Positions 1-11,544 of a stretch of 64,000 nt of DNA are shown piece after piece. Origin of the DNA: Lineus longissimus (lineage: Eukaryota; Nemertea; Pilidiophora; Heteronemertea; Lineidae); the NCBI RefSeq assembly GCF_910592395.1, contig NC_088311.1, positions 13,210,501 to 13,274,500 on the forward strand. Reading direction: 5' to 3'. A program made the position numbers and the translations under genes. The stretch's first letter is position 1, and every line of letters starts with the position of its first letter. The notes beneath the pieces are model-generated. The model worked only from the letters and a program-made list of their open reading frames with translations. It did no database searches and was not told where the DNA came from.

Positions 1-2296
1 TGAACTTCAATAGCAGGTGATGTCATTCCCATTCACATTTGCCATTCCCGTTCAGGATCTTAACCTCTCTATTAAGTTCAATACAAAACGACAAATGTAC
101 CAAAACTGCCATGCAAAATGTAAAGATATTTTTTTATATTAAATATATTTTCAAATAAAAACTATTTTCCTTGTTACCAAGTACCATGACTATTTTTCGC
201 GCCTTGCCTCCTTATGAATCTCGGGATTTCGCATCATCGGCTTACACAAAATGGCAGGCTCTTCCATCTCTCCTACAGCAGGGATGCAGCATATATTTGA
301 ATAATAACACGGTGCACATAATGAATTTGCAACGAGCTGTGCATTTCCTTCATTAGACTAGTGCCTGGTCCTACCGATGCTGTGAAGTCACTTTTGAATT
401 TTGCTGAATGCAGAACCAGTCTTCGCAACCACACTGCCCAGAGTCCCAGGTAGTACATGTTTGTCAATGAGTATTTTTTACCCATAATACAACAGTCCAG
501 ACACTAATTTCAACATGAGTACATTCCATATGAAGTTAGGTCGCTGACAATCGGCCATAAACGAAGAATTTTTCATTATGCTATAGTCCATATCTGAAGT
601 TCGTCTTTGAAACTTTCAGGTTTTCAATTTTAAAGCTGAAAATAGAATGCTTGAGAGTCAATTTGAATTGGCACCGATGCTTATAATGCCCTATACTTGG
701 TCAGGATTGTTCAGCATTTCTAGAAAAACAGTGTGATACACTCCTGTCACGGTGTTTACTGCCTTGAAAATTTGTCCAAGACGAATGTTGGTGCAGACCT
801 TGTCAAGAAAGGGAGCAAACACCGTCTGTGAGAGGAATGTAACTGACAGTGTAAAAGAAGAAAGATTCTGGGTCTTTTTTGTGGTATTTTAAAATTCATG
901 TAAATTTTATATCTTGTTGAACATTTTATTAGTCCTTTCATTCAATCTATTCGTGACTTCCTAGCAATTTCATGGGACCCCTGCCCTCTCACTTCAAGCC
1001 ACCTTTGCCCCCAGCCTGCTGTCTTCAGTTTTCTCGAGTGACTGGATTGCTGCATGTGATGAAGGGCCTGGTACTGTCCCTTGAACAATTGCAGATTGTA
1101 CTTCCAGAATTAAGAAATCTGATTTCTTAATCCTGCAAGTACTTGTGGTTTTTCCGAGACACACTGTAAAAATATGAGCTTATGCCCAAGGTCTGCCGAG
1201 ATGCATTGATTGTCACAACCACCAGGAATGGATGCTATTATCCTACTGTCTCTGACCCATTTGATTCAACTGAGTCCATGCAGCACAATCCTGGATGAAG
1301 CGTCTTGAACCTGTACACAGGAAAAAGATCACAGGCAGGTATCATCTGTTCCTTTGGCCTGCTACATGTCTGCAGCACCGCCTCTCTTGTGGCAGTTCTA
1401 ACACTTCACTAAGTCCCCTGGGATGAGATTCACAAAAAAACTTAAGTCCTTAGTTTCAGTAAGATCGAACTTTTTCATTGGCTCAAACCATGTCATATGA
1501 CCATGTTCACAAAAAATCTTAAGTCCATAATTTAACTTAACATTGTTAAGTTTAATTATGGACTTAAGATTTTTTGTGGACTTAAGATTTTTTGTGAACA
1601 AGGTCCCTGGAACTGGCACAGCCATCCGTCACAACCAACCAAGCAAACTGGATTGATGAAGGCACAAGCCAGTGTCCGTCACCAACCTACAGATCCACAA
1701 GACAAAGTCACAACTAGAGAAACCCACAGGACAACGTCACAACCAGCAAAACCTCATCCTGTCGTTGTCCCTCACCATCAAGGATACCAAGACTCAAGCT
1801 TTCCTAGTTGTGACCTTGTCTTTTGGTTTATGGCCCATAAACTGCAGTCCTTGGGAAGTGCACCTTGCAGCACCACCCTGCTTTCCTAGGGATTGGAACA
1901 ATTCCCGATGGTCCTGTTCCTGTCCTCACTATCCATGGTCTTCTGCATGTCTATTGGAGTCTTTCTGGAGGCAATTCAGAGTATAATTTTCCTGGCAGTG
2001 GATCATACAGTCAAACCTACTGTATTAAACCAGAATTGATGAATGCACCAAGAACATCTTCTTCAAAATAAAAAGTCAACAAGTCAAATCGAAAGCATCA
2101 AGAGATTCATGGTTTTATTCATGAGATAATTATACATAAATACTGTGGGTATGTGACAGTTGCCTTTTTAGACGTAATACATTAGACGCATCATCCCAAC
2201 TGTTCTTTGGCCAACTTTTTACTCTTAGCACAGTCAGAATTCACTCTGCTCATTCGAAATCCTGTTAATTGACCTCAAGCACAACAAAATGACGGT
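1..2296. other. Non-coding stretch with two short inverted repeats
   Basis: I see no gene here; the open frames are short and overlap on both strands without domain signal. Two hairpin-forming structures stand out. One is at 1505-1599, where GTTCACAAAAAATCTTAAGT is repeated in inverse orientation with an extra direct copy of the arm. The other pairs about 1697-1722 with 1800-1828 (arms containing GACAAAGTCACAACTAG). Both look like small MITE or foldback remnants. Confidence 0.5.
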
Positions 2297-2300
2297 TTAA

Positions 2301-2628
2301 AGGGGCAGTGCATTCAATCGCGAATCGGTTTCAGCACGACCACCATAGAGGGAGGCGCCTATCGGCTAGGAATGAAACTAAGAAACACGTTATCTAAATT
2401 GCCATTGTTACCTGTATTAAGTCTATTAAACTTTCTTCAGGAAAGCATAATATCCCATTAGAATGTTTGAAGAAGCTGTGTGGAAGCTTTGACGGCAATA
2501 CATCACTGAACAAACTGCATTGCTGGGTATTTTAGATACGTTTCCTGTAGTTCCATCGTTTTACCGATGGGCACCTCCCTCTACGGTGGTCGTGCTGAAA
2601 CCGATTCGCGATTGAATACAGTGCCCCT
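2301..2628. mobile_element. TTAA-flanked MITE (328 bp)
   Basis: The ends are inverted repeats of about 62-66 bp starting AGGGGCAGTG and containing GCGAATCGGTTTCAGCACGA; the arms differ at only a few positions. TTAA lies directly outside both ends (2297-2300 and 2629-2632), as expected for piggyBac- or Kolobok-type insertion. The interior is non-coding. The superfamily is inferred only from the target site. Confidence 0.8.
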
Positions 2629-2632
2629 TTAA

Positions 2633-3476
2633 ATGACATTTCATATTTTGACATGCAGACAAAACGCACGTGTTTACAACACTACGTAGATCGCTCTTTC
2701 TCCTATATGCTACATCCGATTGAAATGGGATTGGTTTCATCATGGAGGATGCAGAAATAAGAAGGCGCACAAAACATACTGGTCTGTGTCGCACTGAACT
2801 CCCAAAGCCAAATTTATTGAGCAATAGCCCACTGGGTTCTGGTGTGAACATCAATCTCTCCATTCTCCTCTGACATGTTACATCATGTGACCTCCAGGTG
2901 CCAATACCAGTTTCCCCAAACGAAAACCGTCGATCTGGCTTTGCCAGTTCTAGTTTATAATGTAGTATTCTTCTAGCCATAGGTTCGTTTTTTGTAAGTT
3001 GCAAAGAGCAACTTTTTCAGTGTCTGTCAGAAATGATGATAGAAACCACACGTTTCTATTGTCATTTTTAATATCCGTCAGAAATGACAGTAGACACGTA
3101 ACACTGACTATGAATGCAATGCAGTTTTTAATCCCAAATATTACAATCTCATCTTTAGAACTGTCCAATAGGCTTTGTGTAGTATTTTAATCCCGTTGAA
3201 ATCACTACGAGACCCATAAAACATAGAAAAGGGAGGTGTGTCCGTCAGAGTTTGTCCGTCAGAATGACAGTAGAAACGCGGTCAAAATTCACAATATCAA
3301 AAATGCGAATAAAAAAATTTCTGCATGGGATGCTGAAATTATAATGATAACTGAATGATCCTGATTCCATCCACCATCAAATAGGCTTTATGAAATATGT
3401 CATATCCAGTTTTGGGCAGTTTATAATGATGGGAGTTGACTGGTACCTTTTAGAATAGAATACGCCAATAGCTATT
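2633..3476. other. Non-coding, with a short motif repeated three times
   Basis: No gene is seen. A motif close to GTCAGAAATGACAGTAGAAA occurs near 3026, 3070 and 3258, the last preceded by a partial GTCAGAGTTTGTCC copy. This could be the eroded outer end of the Polinton that follows, but no matching inverted repeat was found on the other side. Confidence 0.4.
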
Positions 3477-3896
3477 ATGGTTGGTTCTGCGCTGGTGAAT
3501 GGTTTAGCCTTCACCGGTTCTGGATACCTTTTTAAAGCACTAGACAAGAATGGCTACGAGACTGAAATAAAGAGACATAATTTAGCGCAAGAGCAATTGC
3601 AAAGAGCTTCCACAGAATGGGATGAGCATAGGAAAAGTACCATTGACTTCGTTAACCTTGAATTAAAGAGAGAACATGAAGCGGCAATTGACTTAAAAAA
3701 TGCCGACGCCTCACTTTCATTGTACAACAGTTTAAACCCACATAATGGAATTACCATTCCTAGACAACCGCAATTGAGCGACTACTACAAGCCCAGCGAT
3801 GAAATGAAGAATTACGAATACCTTTGGATCATTTTAGGATTGAGCGTCTTGGGTTTTGGGATTTACTATTTCGTTGGAAAGAAGAAGAAAGACTAG
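3477..3896 (+). CDS. Polinton coiled-coil protein with C-terminal TM segment
   Basis: The 139-residue intact frame starts at an ATG with a Gly/Ala-rich N-terminus (SALVNGLAFTGSGYLF). Residues ~30-75 are charged and helical (KRHNLAQEQLQRASTEWDEH then a Glu/Lys-rich stretch), suggesting a coiled coil. A Pro-rich linker (IPRQPQLSDYYKPS) follows, then a single membrane segment (~115-132, WIILGLSVLGFGIYYFVG) and a KKKKD tail. Proteins with this order and the ERKRH..A.EQLQ..Q-type helix are common in animal Polintons; the function is unknown, perhaps a minor virion or membrane component. The converging ATPase gene lies 576 bp downstream. Confidence 0.7.
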   Translation: MVGSALVNGLAFTGSGYLFKALDKNGYETEIKRHNLAQEQLQRASTEWDEHRKSTIDFVNLELKREHEAAIDLKNADASLSLYNSLNPHNGITIPRQPQLSDYYKPSDEMKNYEYLWIILGLSVLGFGIYYFVGKKKKD

Positions 3897-4472
3897 GAAG
3901 AAGAAAGACTAGGAAGAAGAAAGTATTATGGGGGAAAACTAGCTTCTGACAAAACAATTTGAAGATGGAGATCCTTTCTTCTTGTATATTCCAAATTCTT
4001 AAAAATACAGCATTTATATAATGGATCGTTACAGTCACAGATTGGCGAGTCCAAATCTGGTGTTCACAGGCTGGAGTCCAAGACCTGAATGACCATATAC
4101 AATCTTTGATTTACCATGAAAACTATAACAACACAAAAGCACCGAGGAGAGATAATACAAACTTTGACAAATCAAACATGTTTCTGATTGAAAGACTTGT
4201 ACTAATTACACTTGCCAATCAAGCGTCTCCAACTTGTCTGAACATACTTGATTAATAAAACAATGACCTTATAGTGAAAGAGTTAAACCCTCAGTAACCA
4301 TTGTTTTCAGAATTAGCTAAGTAGTTTTGTGTTTTGACATGTTCGATATGTCAAATATTCACCTTAAACATTATGAGAAATGATAACTTGTAAATTTGTA
4401 CTTTTGGTGAAAAGTACACCATAAAAAAAGACTAAACGTGAATAAAACCATACGGGTGTTCTAGTCTTATGA

Positions 4473-5045
4473 TTAATTTAGATCCTTTCGTCTTTTAAGG
4501 GCATCTATGTATTTTTGCCTCTGGTCTTTAGGGATAACACTATTTTCTTCTAAGGCATCTTTCATTGCCGATTCATCCTTGTTGAAAAACAGGACTAAAA
4601 CCCTTATGTTCTCTCTGAAGTCCTTAACAACAGAGTTGTACTTCTGAACGAGTAACCAAACAGTCAAATTGTAGTGCCTACCGGAAAGGGCAAGATTACA
4701 TAACTCAGACACCTTCTTCTTTGTGTCTCTCAAATGAGCACAGTCGTCAATGATGAATAATGTCTGTGATCCTTCGAAGGCCATGGTGGCAAATTGAAGC
4801 ACAGGGTCTAAATTATTGGCTACAGCAATTGGATTGACAATGAAAACATTCTTGTCTTCGTAAATCCATCTCCTATTGTACGTCTTGTTTCTGAAGTAAG
4901 TTGGACAGAAAATGACTATGTTCTGGAACTTATGACGATATTCCTTCTCTAAGAGGTCAAGAGCAAAATGGGTCTTACCGCAATTGGTGACTCCTGAAAT
5001 CAACATGTTGTGTGGGCCGAAAACTAGTATGTCTTTTGCCTTCAT
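4473..5045 (-). CDS. Polinton packaging ATPase (FtsK/HerA, A32-like)
   Basis: The 190-residue protein belongs to the P-loop ATPases that in Polintons and related viruses are thought to drive DNA packaging. The Walker A loop is at residues ~17-25 (SGVTNCGKTHF) and Walker B at ~94-100 (TLFIIDDCA). A downstream segment (LSGRHYNLTVWLLVQ) fits the sensor/arginine region of the A32-like branch, and the length is near normal. It starts at 5045 and is divergent from the integrase, whose first ATG is at 5050, so the two start codons are only 4 bp apart and any shared promoter must overlap the coding ends. No lesion is seen. Confidence 0.85.
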   Translation of the reverse strand: MKAKDILVFGPHNMLISGVTNCGKTHFALDLLEKEYRHKFQNIVIFCPTYFRNKTYNRRWIYEDKNVFIVNPIAVANNLDPVLQFATMAFEGSQTLFIIDDCAHLRDTKKKVSELCNLALSGRHYNLTVWLLVQKYNSVVKDFRENIRVLVLFFNKDESAMKDALEENSVIPKDQRQKYIDALKRRKDLN

Positions 5046-5049
5046 TTAA

Positions 5050-6254
5050 ATGAGTAAAACAGAACTAAAAGACCCAGGCAAAGTCCAGTCTAATCCAGAC
5101 AACATCGAACAGTCTAACCCAGACAACATCGAACAGTATCTGAGAGATTTGTACTACAATCCTGAAAGTCCTGTGGCTTACAGTTCATTAAGTAAGATAT
5201 GGAAAAAAGTAAGGGAAGATAGTGTTACTGGTAAAACTAGTAAAACTAGTAAAACTGGTAACAAGTAAAACTGGTGATCAAGTACAAGGAAGTAAAAGAA
5301 TTTCTAGACACACTACCAACTCACCAACTACACAAACCGGCCATTTAGAAATTTCCGTTCCAAAAGACAATGGTATCTTACATCGATCAACAATGGCAAG
5401 CAGATCTTGTGGACATGGAAAAATTTGAGAAACAGAAAAAAGGCAAGAGATTCATTTTGACAGTAATTGACTTATTCAGTCGCTATGCTTGGGCTATGGC
5501 CGTTAAGAGCAAGAGAGGAGAAGAAATCAGAGATGCATTTAAAGTGATCTTTGAGGAAGCTAAACCAACGAAATTCCAATTTGATGAAGGCAATGAGTTC
5601 TACAACCAACACTTCAAAAAACTCTTGAGAGAAAACAACATAGAGTGGTTCTCTACATTTTCAAGTAAGAAGGCAGCAGTTGTGGAAAGATTCAACAGAA
5701 CTTTAAAGGATAAAATGTGGAAGTACTTCACCGCAAAGGAAACTGACAAGTGGGTCGATGTCCTAGATGAATTGGTGAGCGGGTACAACAACTCATTTCA
5801 CTCATCAATAGGTATGAAACCAATTGACGCCAGAAAGAGGGAGAATGAAGGAACTGTCTGGTACAACCTTTACGGTCTTCACCTAAAAGAAACATTTGGT
5901 GACCCGAAGTACAAGGTTGGCGACAGTGTCAGAATTTCAAAGTACAAGACTATTTTCGATAAAGGTTACTTACCCAATTTCACTGAAGAAGTCTTTCAAG
6001 TAAGACAGATCATCTTCACTCATCCTATTGTCTACAAACTTGAAGATTACCAAAAGGAAGAAATTCAAGGATATTTCTATGAGGAGGAATTAAGTTATGT
6101 TCCTAATCCTGGCCAAATAGAATACAAGATCAAGAAGATAATGAGGTACAAGACCACTAAAGGTAAAAAATACGGATTAGTGAAGTGGAAAGGTTACAGT
6201 GATAAATTCAATGAATGGTTACCAATTTCAGACATAAAAAGTCTAAAAGCCTAA
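5050..6254 (+). pseudogene. Polinton integrase (rve + chromodomain), frameshifted
   Basis: A DDE integrase of the Polinton type. The N-terminal part (YLRDLYYNPESPVAYSSL) lies in the frame from 5050. The reading then changes frame after a short GTAAAACTA-type repeat near 5225-5270 and continues as KYKEVKEFLDTLPTHQLHKP until a TAG at 5346-5348, just before the open frame from 5370. The catalytic core follows: D in QADLVDM, D in FQFDEGNEF, E in AAVVERFNRTLKD. The C-terminus is a chromodomain (YGLVKWKGYSDKFNEWLP), thought to steer insertion to marked chromatin. Lesions: one frameshift in the GTAAAACT repeat and one in-frame stop. A sequencing slip could explain the first but not both. Confidence 0.85.
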
Positions 6255-6287
6255 AAAAACATAATTTAAAAAGATTTTATCCTTTAA

Positions 6288-6482
6288 ATGGAGAGTCAAA
6301 TAATAGTGAACAACTATGGTACAGTAAATGTTAATTTAGGAACAGGTAAGGAATGTGTCAAGTGCAATGCATCTAAATTTGAAAGTCAATTTGAAAAGAA
6401 CAGAAGAGGCAAGTTACTGGACTACTGTAAATTATGTGGTTCCACGTTGACCAAGACATGTGGTAAATGTGAGATCACCTGA
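6288..6482 (+). CDS. Small zinc-ribbon-like protein, probably truncated
   Basis: A 64-residue frame 33 bp after the integrase. It opens with IIVNNYGTVNVNL and then shows three Cys pairs: CVKC, CKLC and CGKC, with FEKNRRGKLLDY between the first two. This arrangement suggests a zinc ribbon. The frame stops exactly where a 300-bp-family repeat begins (about 6478), so the last residues and stop may belong to that repeat and the real protein was probably longer. The function is unknown. Confidence 0.5.
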   Translation: MESQIIVNNYGTVNVNLGTGKECVKCNASKFESQFEKNRRGKLLDYCKLCGSTLTKTCGKCEIT

Positions 6483-6935
6483 CCAAGGGGTACATGTGCA
6501 CTTAATTTGTGATCAATAGTCATTGCAGTTAAGAAACGTGCCATAGTTACGGCCCGACGGCGAATTTACGCCATTTGACCTCTGTGACCTTGACAAGAAG
6601 GTCAAATTAAAAACCTGTGTGACATATACTGTATGGTGGTTAGATGTACCCATGATATCAAATTGGTGGCAATCGGGCAAGAAGTTAAGGAATAATCAAA
6701 TTTTTAAGGTTTTTGGATTTTGCCCCCTGGTGGTCAAGTGGTGAATCATATTGGACCAAACTTCGGTCCCTGAGATCAACTGACTAAGGGGTAAATGTGT
6801 ACCAAATTTGGTATCAATAGTCATTGCAGTTTAGAAACGTGCCATCATTACATCCTAACGGCCAATTTACACCATTTGACCTCTGTGACCTTGAAAAGGA
6901 GGTCAAATCAAAAACCCGGAGAATATATGATGCAC
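6478..6935 (-). repeat. 300-bp-family repeat fragment (reverse orientation)
   Basis: Roughly one and a half monomers, about 305 bp apart, of the repeat that forms arrays at 31.1-33.3, 37.0-39.3 and 47.2-48.1 kb. Read on the minus strand, the recognisable parts are GGCACGTTTCTAAACTGCA-like blocks, TGACCT/AGGTCA half-sites and ACCACCAGGGGGCAAAA at 6722-6733. Confidence 0.75.
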
Positions 6936-6989
6936 CCGGAGAATATATGATTTGCATCCTCCACAATCGCCAGCACAGCCATTTCTGCA

Positions 6990-7175
6990 AGGATAAGATA
7001 CCACGCAAGCGTTGCGGGACGATCTGGAGGTCCCGCAAATATTGACCAAGTTACGAGGAGCTTGCGCGTTAGCGCAGTTTGCCAGTGCTTCATGAATACC
7101 ACGCAAATCGCTAAGTGTGACATGCGAGAGACTTTGCGGGCACGCAAGCCTTGCGTGGCATTAGTGAATTGGGTC
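6990..7175. mobile_element. Possible short inverted-repeat element
   Basis: ACCACGCAAGCGTTGCGGG on the left is mirrored near the right edge by CCCGCAAAG/ACGCAAGGCTTGCGTGG in inverse form, with another ACCACGCAAA copy in the middle. Boundaries and target duplication are unclear. Confidence 0.35.
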
Positions 7176-9211
7176 CCAGTATTGTAACTTTTTTTGTGTG
7201 TGTGAATAAAAGTGGTGGGGGCACTGGAAGATCACACCCTTTTGAACCCCTTGGAACCCCCATCATCATTCAGGAAATTGGAATTACCAGACCACCAAAT
7301 TATTGATGAAGATATATATAAAGTACATTTCGTACCTCATTTAGCAATTCAAAGTATTCGATTGCAATTGCATCTCCTCCATCAAGAGTGGATAGGCCTT
7401 TAATAAACAGCTGTTTTGGAGTCTTATGCCTTTCTGTGCGAAGTTTATGGTTGTTCCAAGCCTCAGTGAACCGTGCCAGTGCTAGGTTTATTCTTGAACC
7501 ATAAATGTAGTGGAGACAGAAAAGATCAATATCGCTGTCACAGTTCAAAATGCCTTCATCCTCTAAGTTGATGAACACGCCATAAAATGTGGATACAACA
7601 GTTGTGTAAACGTCCCGCCACATCCTCTCAATGCGGGAGTTGTGAACACTCTTTCCAGTTATGAATGAGCCACGATTAAGACCCCGCAATGGATGACACA
7701 GCATCCATTCTGCAACATCTCTATTCTCAACCCCTTTGTCAGCACGAACTCTTGATGGAAGTCCCCATGTATTCACTGCTTCCTGGAAGGCATGTAGCAC
7801 TGTGGAAGACTTGTTATTGGTACTGCATTTCAGATACACAATGAGGCGGCTAAAACCATCAACTACTCCATGGATTACGAACTTCCATCTGAAATGAAAA
7901 AAAATCACTTGAGTGGAAAATTTCTATCCATGAAGTCAAGCATGTGTAAACTTCAAAACCTTTGATGTTTTGTGCCAGTGTTGGTTGAGGCTGGGCTCAA
8001 TTATCGGAAATAGTGCTACATATGCACATCCCTATCACTCCCACCCAAAAGAGATATGCACATACAATTACGCATACATGTACTATGTACCAAGGCCATC
8101 ATGTACATACTAGTATGTAATATATTAATGGCACTCTTACAGTTTGACTATCATGATACCTAATAGATAGTTGATAGTTGTAATACAATTCTCGTCGGTG
8201 AGCAGGTTTTGGGATGATTCTCCGATGTTTCCTCACTGCAAAATATCTTACCGTATCAACTTGTGGTGTCCATCGATGTGCCAAAGAGATAAAGGTGACT
8301 TCACCTGATATTTGCGACGTCGTATGTGACGAATTTGTCTAATGGTGCCCCCATTTGGGTCAACCTTCAAATAGAACTACGAAGCCTGTGTTGTTGTACT
8401 CTAATGTCTTGTCGACGAAGGTCACCCTCGATTGTCTTAAATCCTGGAATGATAGGAACATAACATTACAAGTGGGCTACAATCATAATCATGAACCAAG
8501 TAGTATTGAAAACTATGACATAATATATTTGATGTCTGAATTGGTGAATACTGAAAAGAGGTCATTTTTAATTATGATAGCCACATTTGGTTGTTGCATT
8601 ACCTGCCTTGCCTCCCAGAAGACTGAGGTAATAGATTCCTGTAACGCACAGTCTATGATCGACTGGTGAGTCCACTGTGAGCCATTCAATTGTGAGGTAA
8701 GACATGTAGGCCTATTGAATGGGAATGCGATAAGAAGGGGTGAAAAAGTGACTGTTGCCCTAACGTTAATCCAATACAAAAGAAAGACAAGTCTATTCAA
8801 GGCAGACATCAAACCCCACTGTACACCAGAGGGTCGATCGGAGAATGTAACATAGCACAAATATTTTTGTCCTTGAATTGTGATTTAGGACAACGATTTT
8901 GACCATGGTGCCACATGTATAGCGATAGCGGAGTAAAATCTATCTTTGCTTGTACAGCAGTACAGCGATCCATCGTGGGTGTCACCCATAAGGGCTGCAT
9001 TTCTAATGTCGTTTGTGGTATGGATAACTGATTGAGGCACTACTATATGAATCAGTATTGATACTGTGCCCACTTTGATATGCATACACTGTTCCTTTCC
9101 TGATAACACAACTATCACTGCAATTTTCGATTCAATTTTCCTAGCAGTAGTTTCAACACACCCTCACCTACTTACCAGCATTTGGAAAGATTGACATTAC
9201 TGAAAACACCT

Positions 9212-10785
9212 CCCTCACCGAAAAGCAGTGTGATATCAGTCAGGATTTAGTCAGGTTGCAGTGTTACCTCACATTTTTATGGCAGTGTTGAAATCAGTGG
9301 AAAGCAGTCATAGGGAGTGTTTTTCAGTCACGCGTTACCAAAGCATACAGTTATACAGCAATCAAAAATAGAGGTTAGGGAGTCATAAGCAGTGGTAAGA
9401 CAGTCAAAATCAGTGGTAAGGCAGTCAAAAGCAGTGCTCATTTAAATATTTAGGCTGACTGATTTCCACTGCTTTTGACACTGAAAATGACTCCCCACTA
9501 TGCATCATGCACAGGGCTGGCAGTGGGGTTCAGTGTTAATTTAAATATTTCGCAGCACACTGAATCCTCACTGAAACACCACTGATTTTGACTGTCATTT
9601 CCAAAACCTCCTGGAGGGAGCAGTCATTTTCAGTGTTAATATGAATAATTTATTCAATGGCATGCAGGCACGAATGCCGAGAGAGGTTTGGGTGACGTGA
9701 CCCCCCTGTGCTGATGACAACCAAAGAAATTGTTCGAAAAAGCAAGAACTTCTAGCCAACTTACTTTTGCTGTCCTATTTTAGACGGTGCGTCCAATATG
9801 GCAGTGATGACGTCATTTGCACAAATAGAGGACATCGCCATTGCATGATGACGTGACACAGTAAAAAGATGACAAATTCACGTCCTTGACCTAGGTCATT
9901 GCAAACTTTGTCATAATGACAGTGGTCAGATGGGGTTACTAGACAATTGAAACAACACATGGCACATAGCTACTGTCAGTGATGTCAGGGATTGAAGCTA
10001 GATCAAATTGACGTCCAAATAAAGTAACTGCACGCGGCCTGTGGAATAATGATCTAACAGACTGATTGATGTGTATTGAGCTCCCATGCAGATATCTTGC
10101 AGTGTATGCATACATCACAATTAACACCTATAGGGCCTACAGTAGATGCATGAAGATACATGCAGATATCTTGCAGTGTATGCATACATTACAACACCTA
10201 TAGGGCCTACAGCCTTCTTGATTTGCTGAAAATACAACTTCAGTGTCTGTCTAGATTACCCTTTTTGCATTCATTTGGCTCCTTATGTGTTCCAATTCAA
10301 ACAGACTAAAACTCCCCTCTGCTCATATTGAAATTCGGGTAAATATCGAGAAATATGAAGAGCTACCATGATTTCTTGAATGTTTGACTATCAAATTCAA
10401 ACTTACTAGCTTCCTGTCTCAGGTTGCATTATGGGTGATATTTAACACTGAATTTGACTGCAATTACCACTGCTTTACACTGCCATCAAGTCTTAATCTC
10501 AACAGTCATAAAGCAGTGGTTTTCAGTCATGTTGAAAATGCCACGAGTTTCGATCAGAGTTGGAGAAGTGGAAATCAGTGGTCTTTCAGTCATAGGCAGT
10601 GTTTTTGAAATACGTCGTTCATAATGATATGCAAGTGGCAGTGCCTTGCAGTGGTCTTTCAGTCAAAATCAGTGGTTTTAAAACATTAAGAAAAAATGAT
10701 ATGCCTAAGACAGTCATATGCAGTGGGGGTTTCTGTCAAAAGCAGTGTGATGCAGTCATTTTCAGTGCACTGGCTTCGGTGAGGG
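9212..10785. mobile_element. Inverted-repeat element built of CAGTG/TGACTG motifs
   Basis: The ends are inverse copies beginning CCCTCACCGAA. Inside each end, several hundred bases (9225-9650 and ~10430-10775) are filled with alternating CAGTG and CAGTCA motifs or their complements, such as GCAGTCAAAAGCAGTG. The centre (about 9660-10430) is AT-rich and non-coding. The element splits the helix-turn-helix exon of the integrase gene, which fixes its limits. CT flanks both ends, a possible 2-bp duplication, but joining the flanks directly keeps the host reading frame while removing a CT copy does not. It is foldback-like in architecture; I cannot assign a superfamily. Confidence 0.7.
10088..10212. 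repeat. Direct repeat of ~55 bp
   Basis: GCAGATATCTTGCAGTGTAT and the following ATGCATACAT...CACCTATAGGGCCTACAG occur twice, about 72 bp apart, in the centre of the motif-rich element. Confidence 0.6.
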
Positions 10786-11266
10786 CTTGGAGTCGAGAAT
10801 TTATCTCGGTATATTGGGCACGTATGGATAGACCACTATCTCTCATTTTGTTCTCAATGGTCCTTTTAGAAACATTCAGTATGTCAGCAATACCTTGCAC
10901 TTTGAATCCGTCACTTGAAATTAAAAATGTATTTGTAATATGGCAAATTCACCAATTCCACCAGTAATATTTTTTACAACTAGAATTGTTCCATCATACC
11001 ACAATTCAATTTCAGAGTGAATAGATCTATTACAACAAAAGCTTAAATATACAATTACAAATATATAAAGTATTTTAGTACTGTAACTGAGCTTAGCATG
11101 ATATTAATGATACAATGTACATTGTAAGAATAAATCAATTTTGTGGCCAATTTTGTGTGGAGTCAGATAAGGCCTGGCCTGGTACTGGTGTGAAAAAAAT
11201 GGGTGAATACCATTATTTTTACACACTTTCAAGAATTGTTCATTTGCCTGATTGGGTGCAATAAAT

Positions 11267-11544
11267 AATGGAATGGATAGACTGCAATATTATCAAGGTC
11301 GTAGGTGCTTTTGACACAGGGCAAAATTAAATGGAAGCAGCTAGGGAATGACTAAATGGCAGGCATTCCATTGACAGGCAGAAGGGCAATTTTACAGGAT
11401 AGTCTAATGGAATGGATAGACTGCAATATTATCAAGGTCGTAGGTGCTTTTGACACAGGGCAAAATTAAATGGATGCAGCTAGGGAATGACTAAATGGCA
11501 GGCATTCCATTGACAGGCAGAAGGGCAATTTTACAGGATAGTCT
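11267..11544. repeat. 139-bp tandem duplication
   Basis: Two head-to-tail copies (11267-11405 and 11406-11544), nearly identical; the visible difference is GGAAGCAGC versus GGATGCAGC. It lies in the first intron of the integrase gene. Confidence 0.9.

Larger units (their letters stand above)
3477..6482. mobile_element. Maverick/Polinton remnant
   Basis: Four open frames in 3 kb form a recognisable Polinton set: a coiled-coil protein with a C-terminal membrane segment (+), an FtsK/A32-type packaging ATPase (-), a retroviral-type integrase with chromodomain (+) and a small zinc-ribbon protein (+). DNA polymerase B, protease and capsid genes, which full elements carry over 15-20 kb, are absent, and no terminal inverted repeat was found. 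The right edge abuts a 300-bp-family repeat at about 6478. This is a truncated copy; the integrase is broken while the ATPase and coiled-coil frames are open. Confidence 0.85.

Noticed and set aside
2561-3004. 147-residue minus-strand frame
   Set aside because: Overlaps the MITE end and has no domain or splice context.
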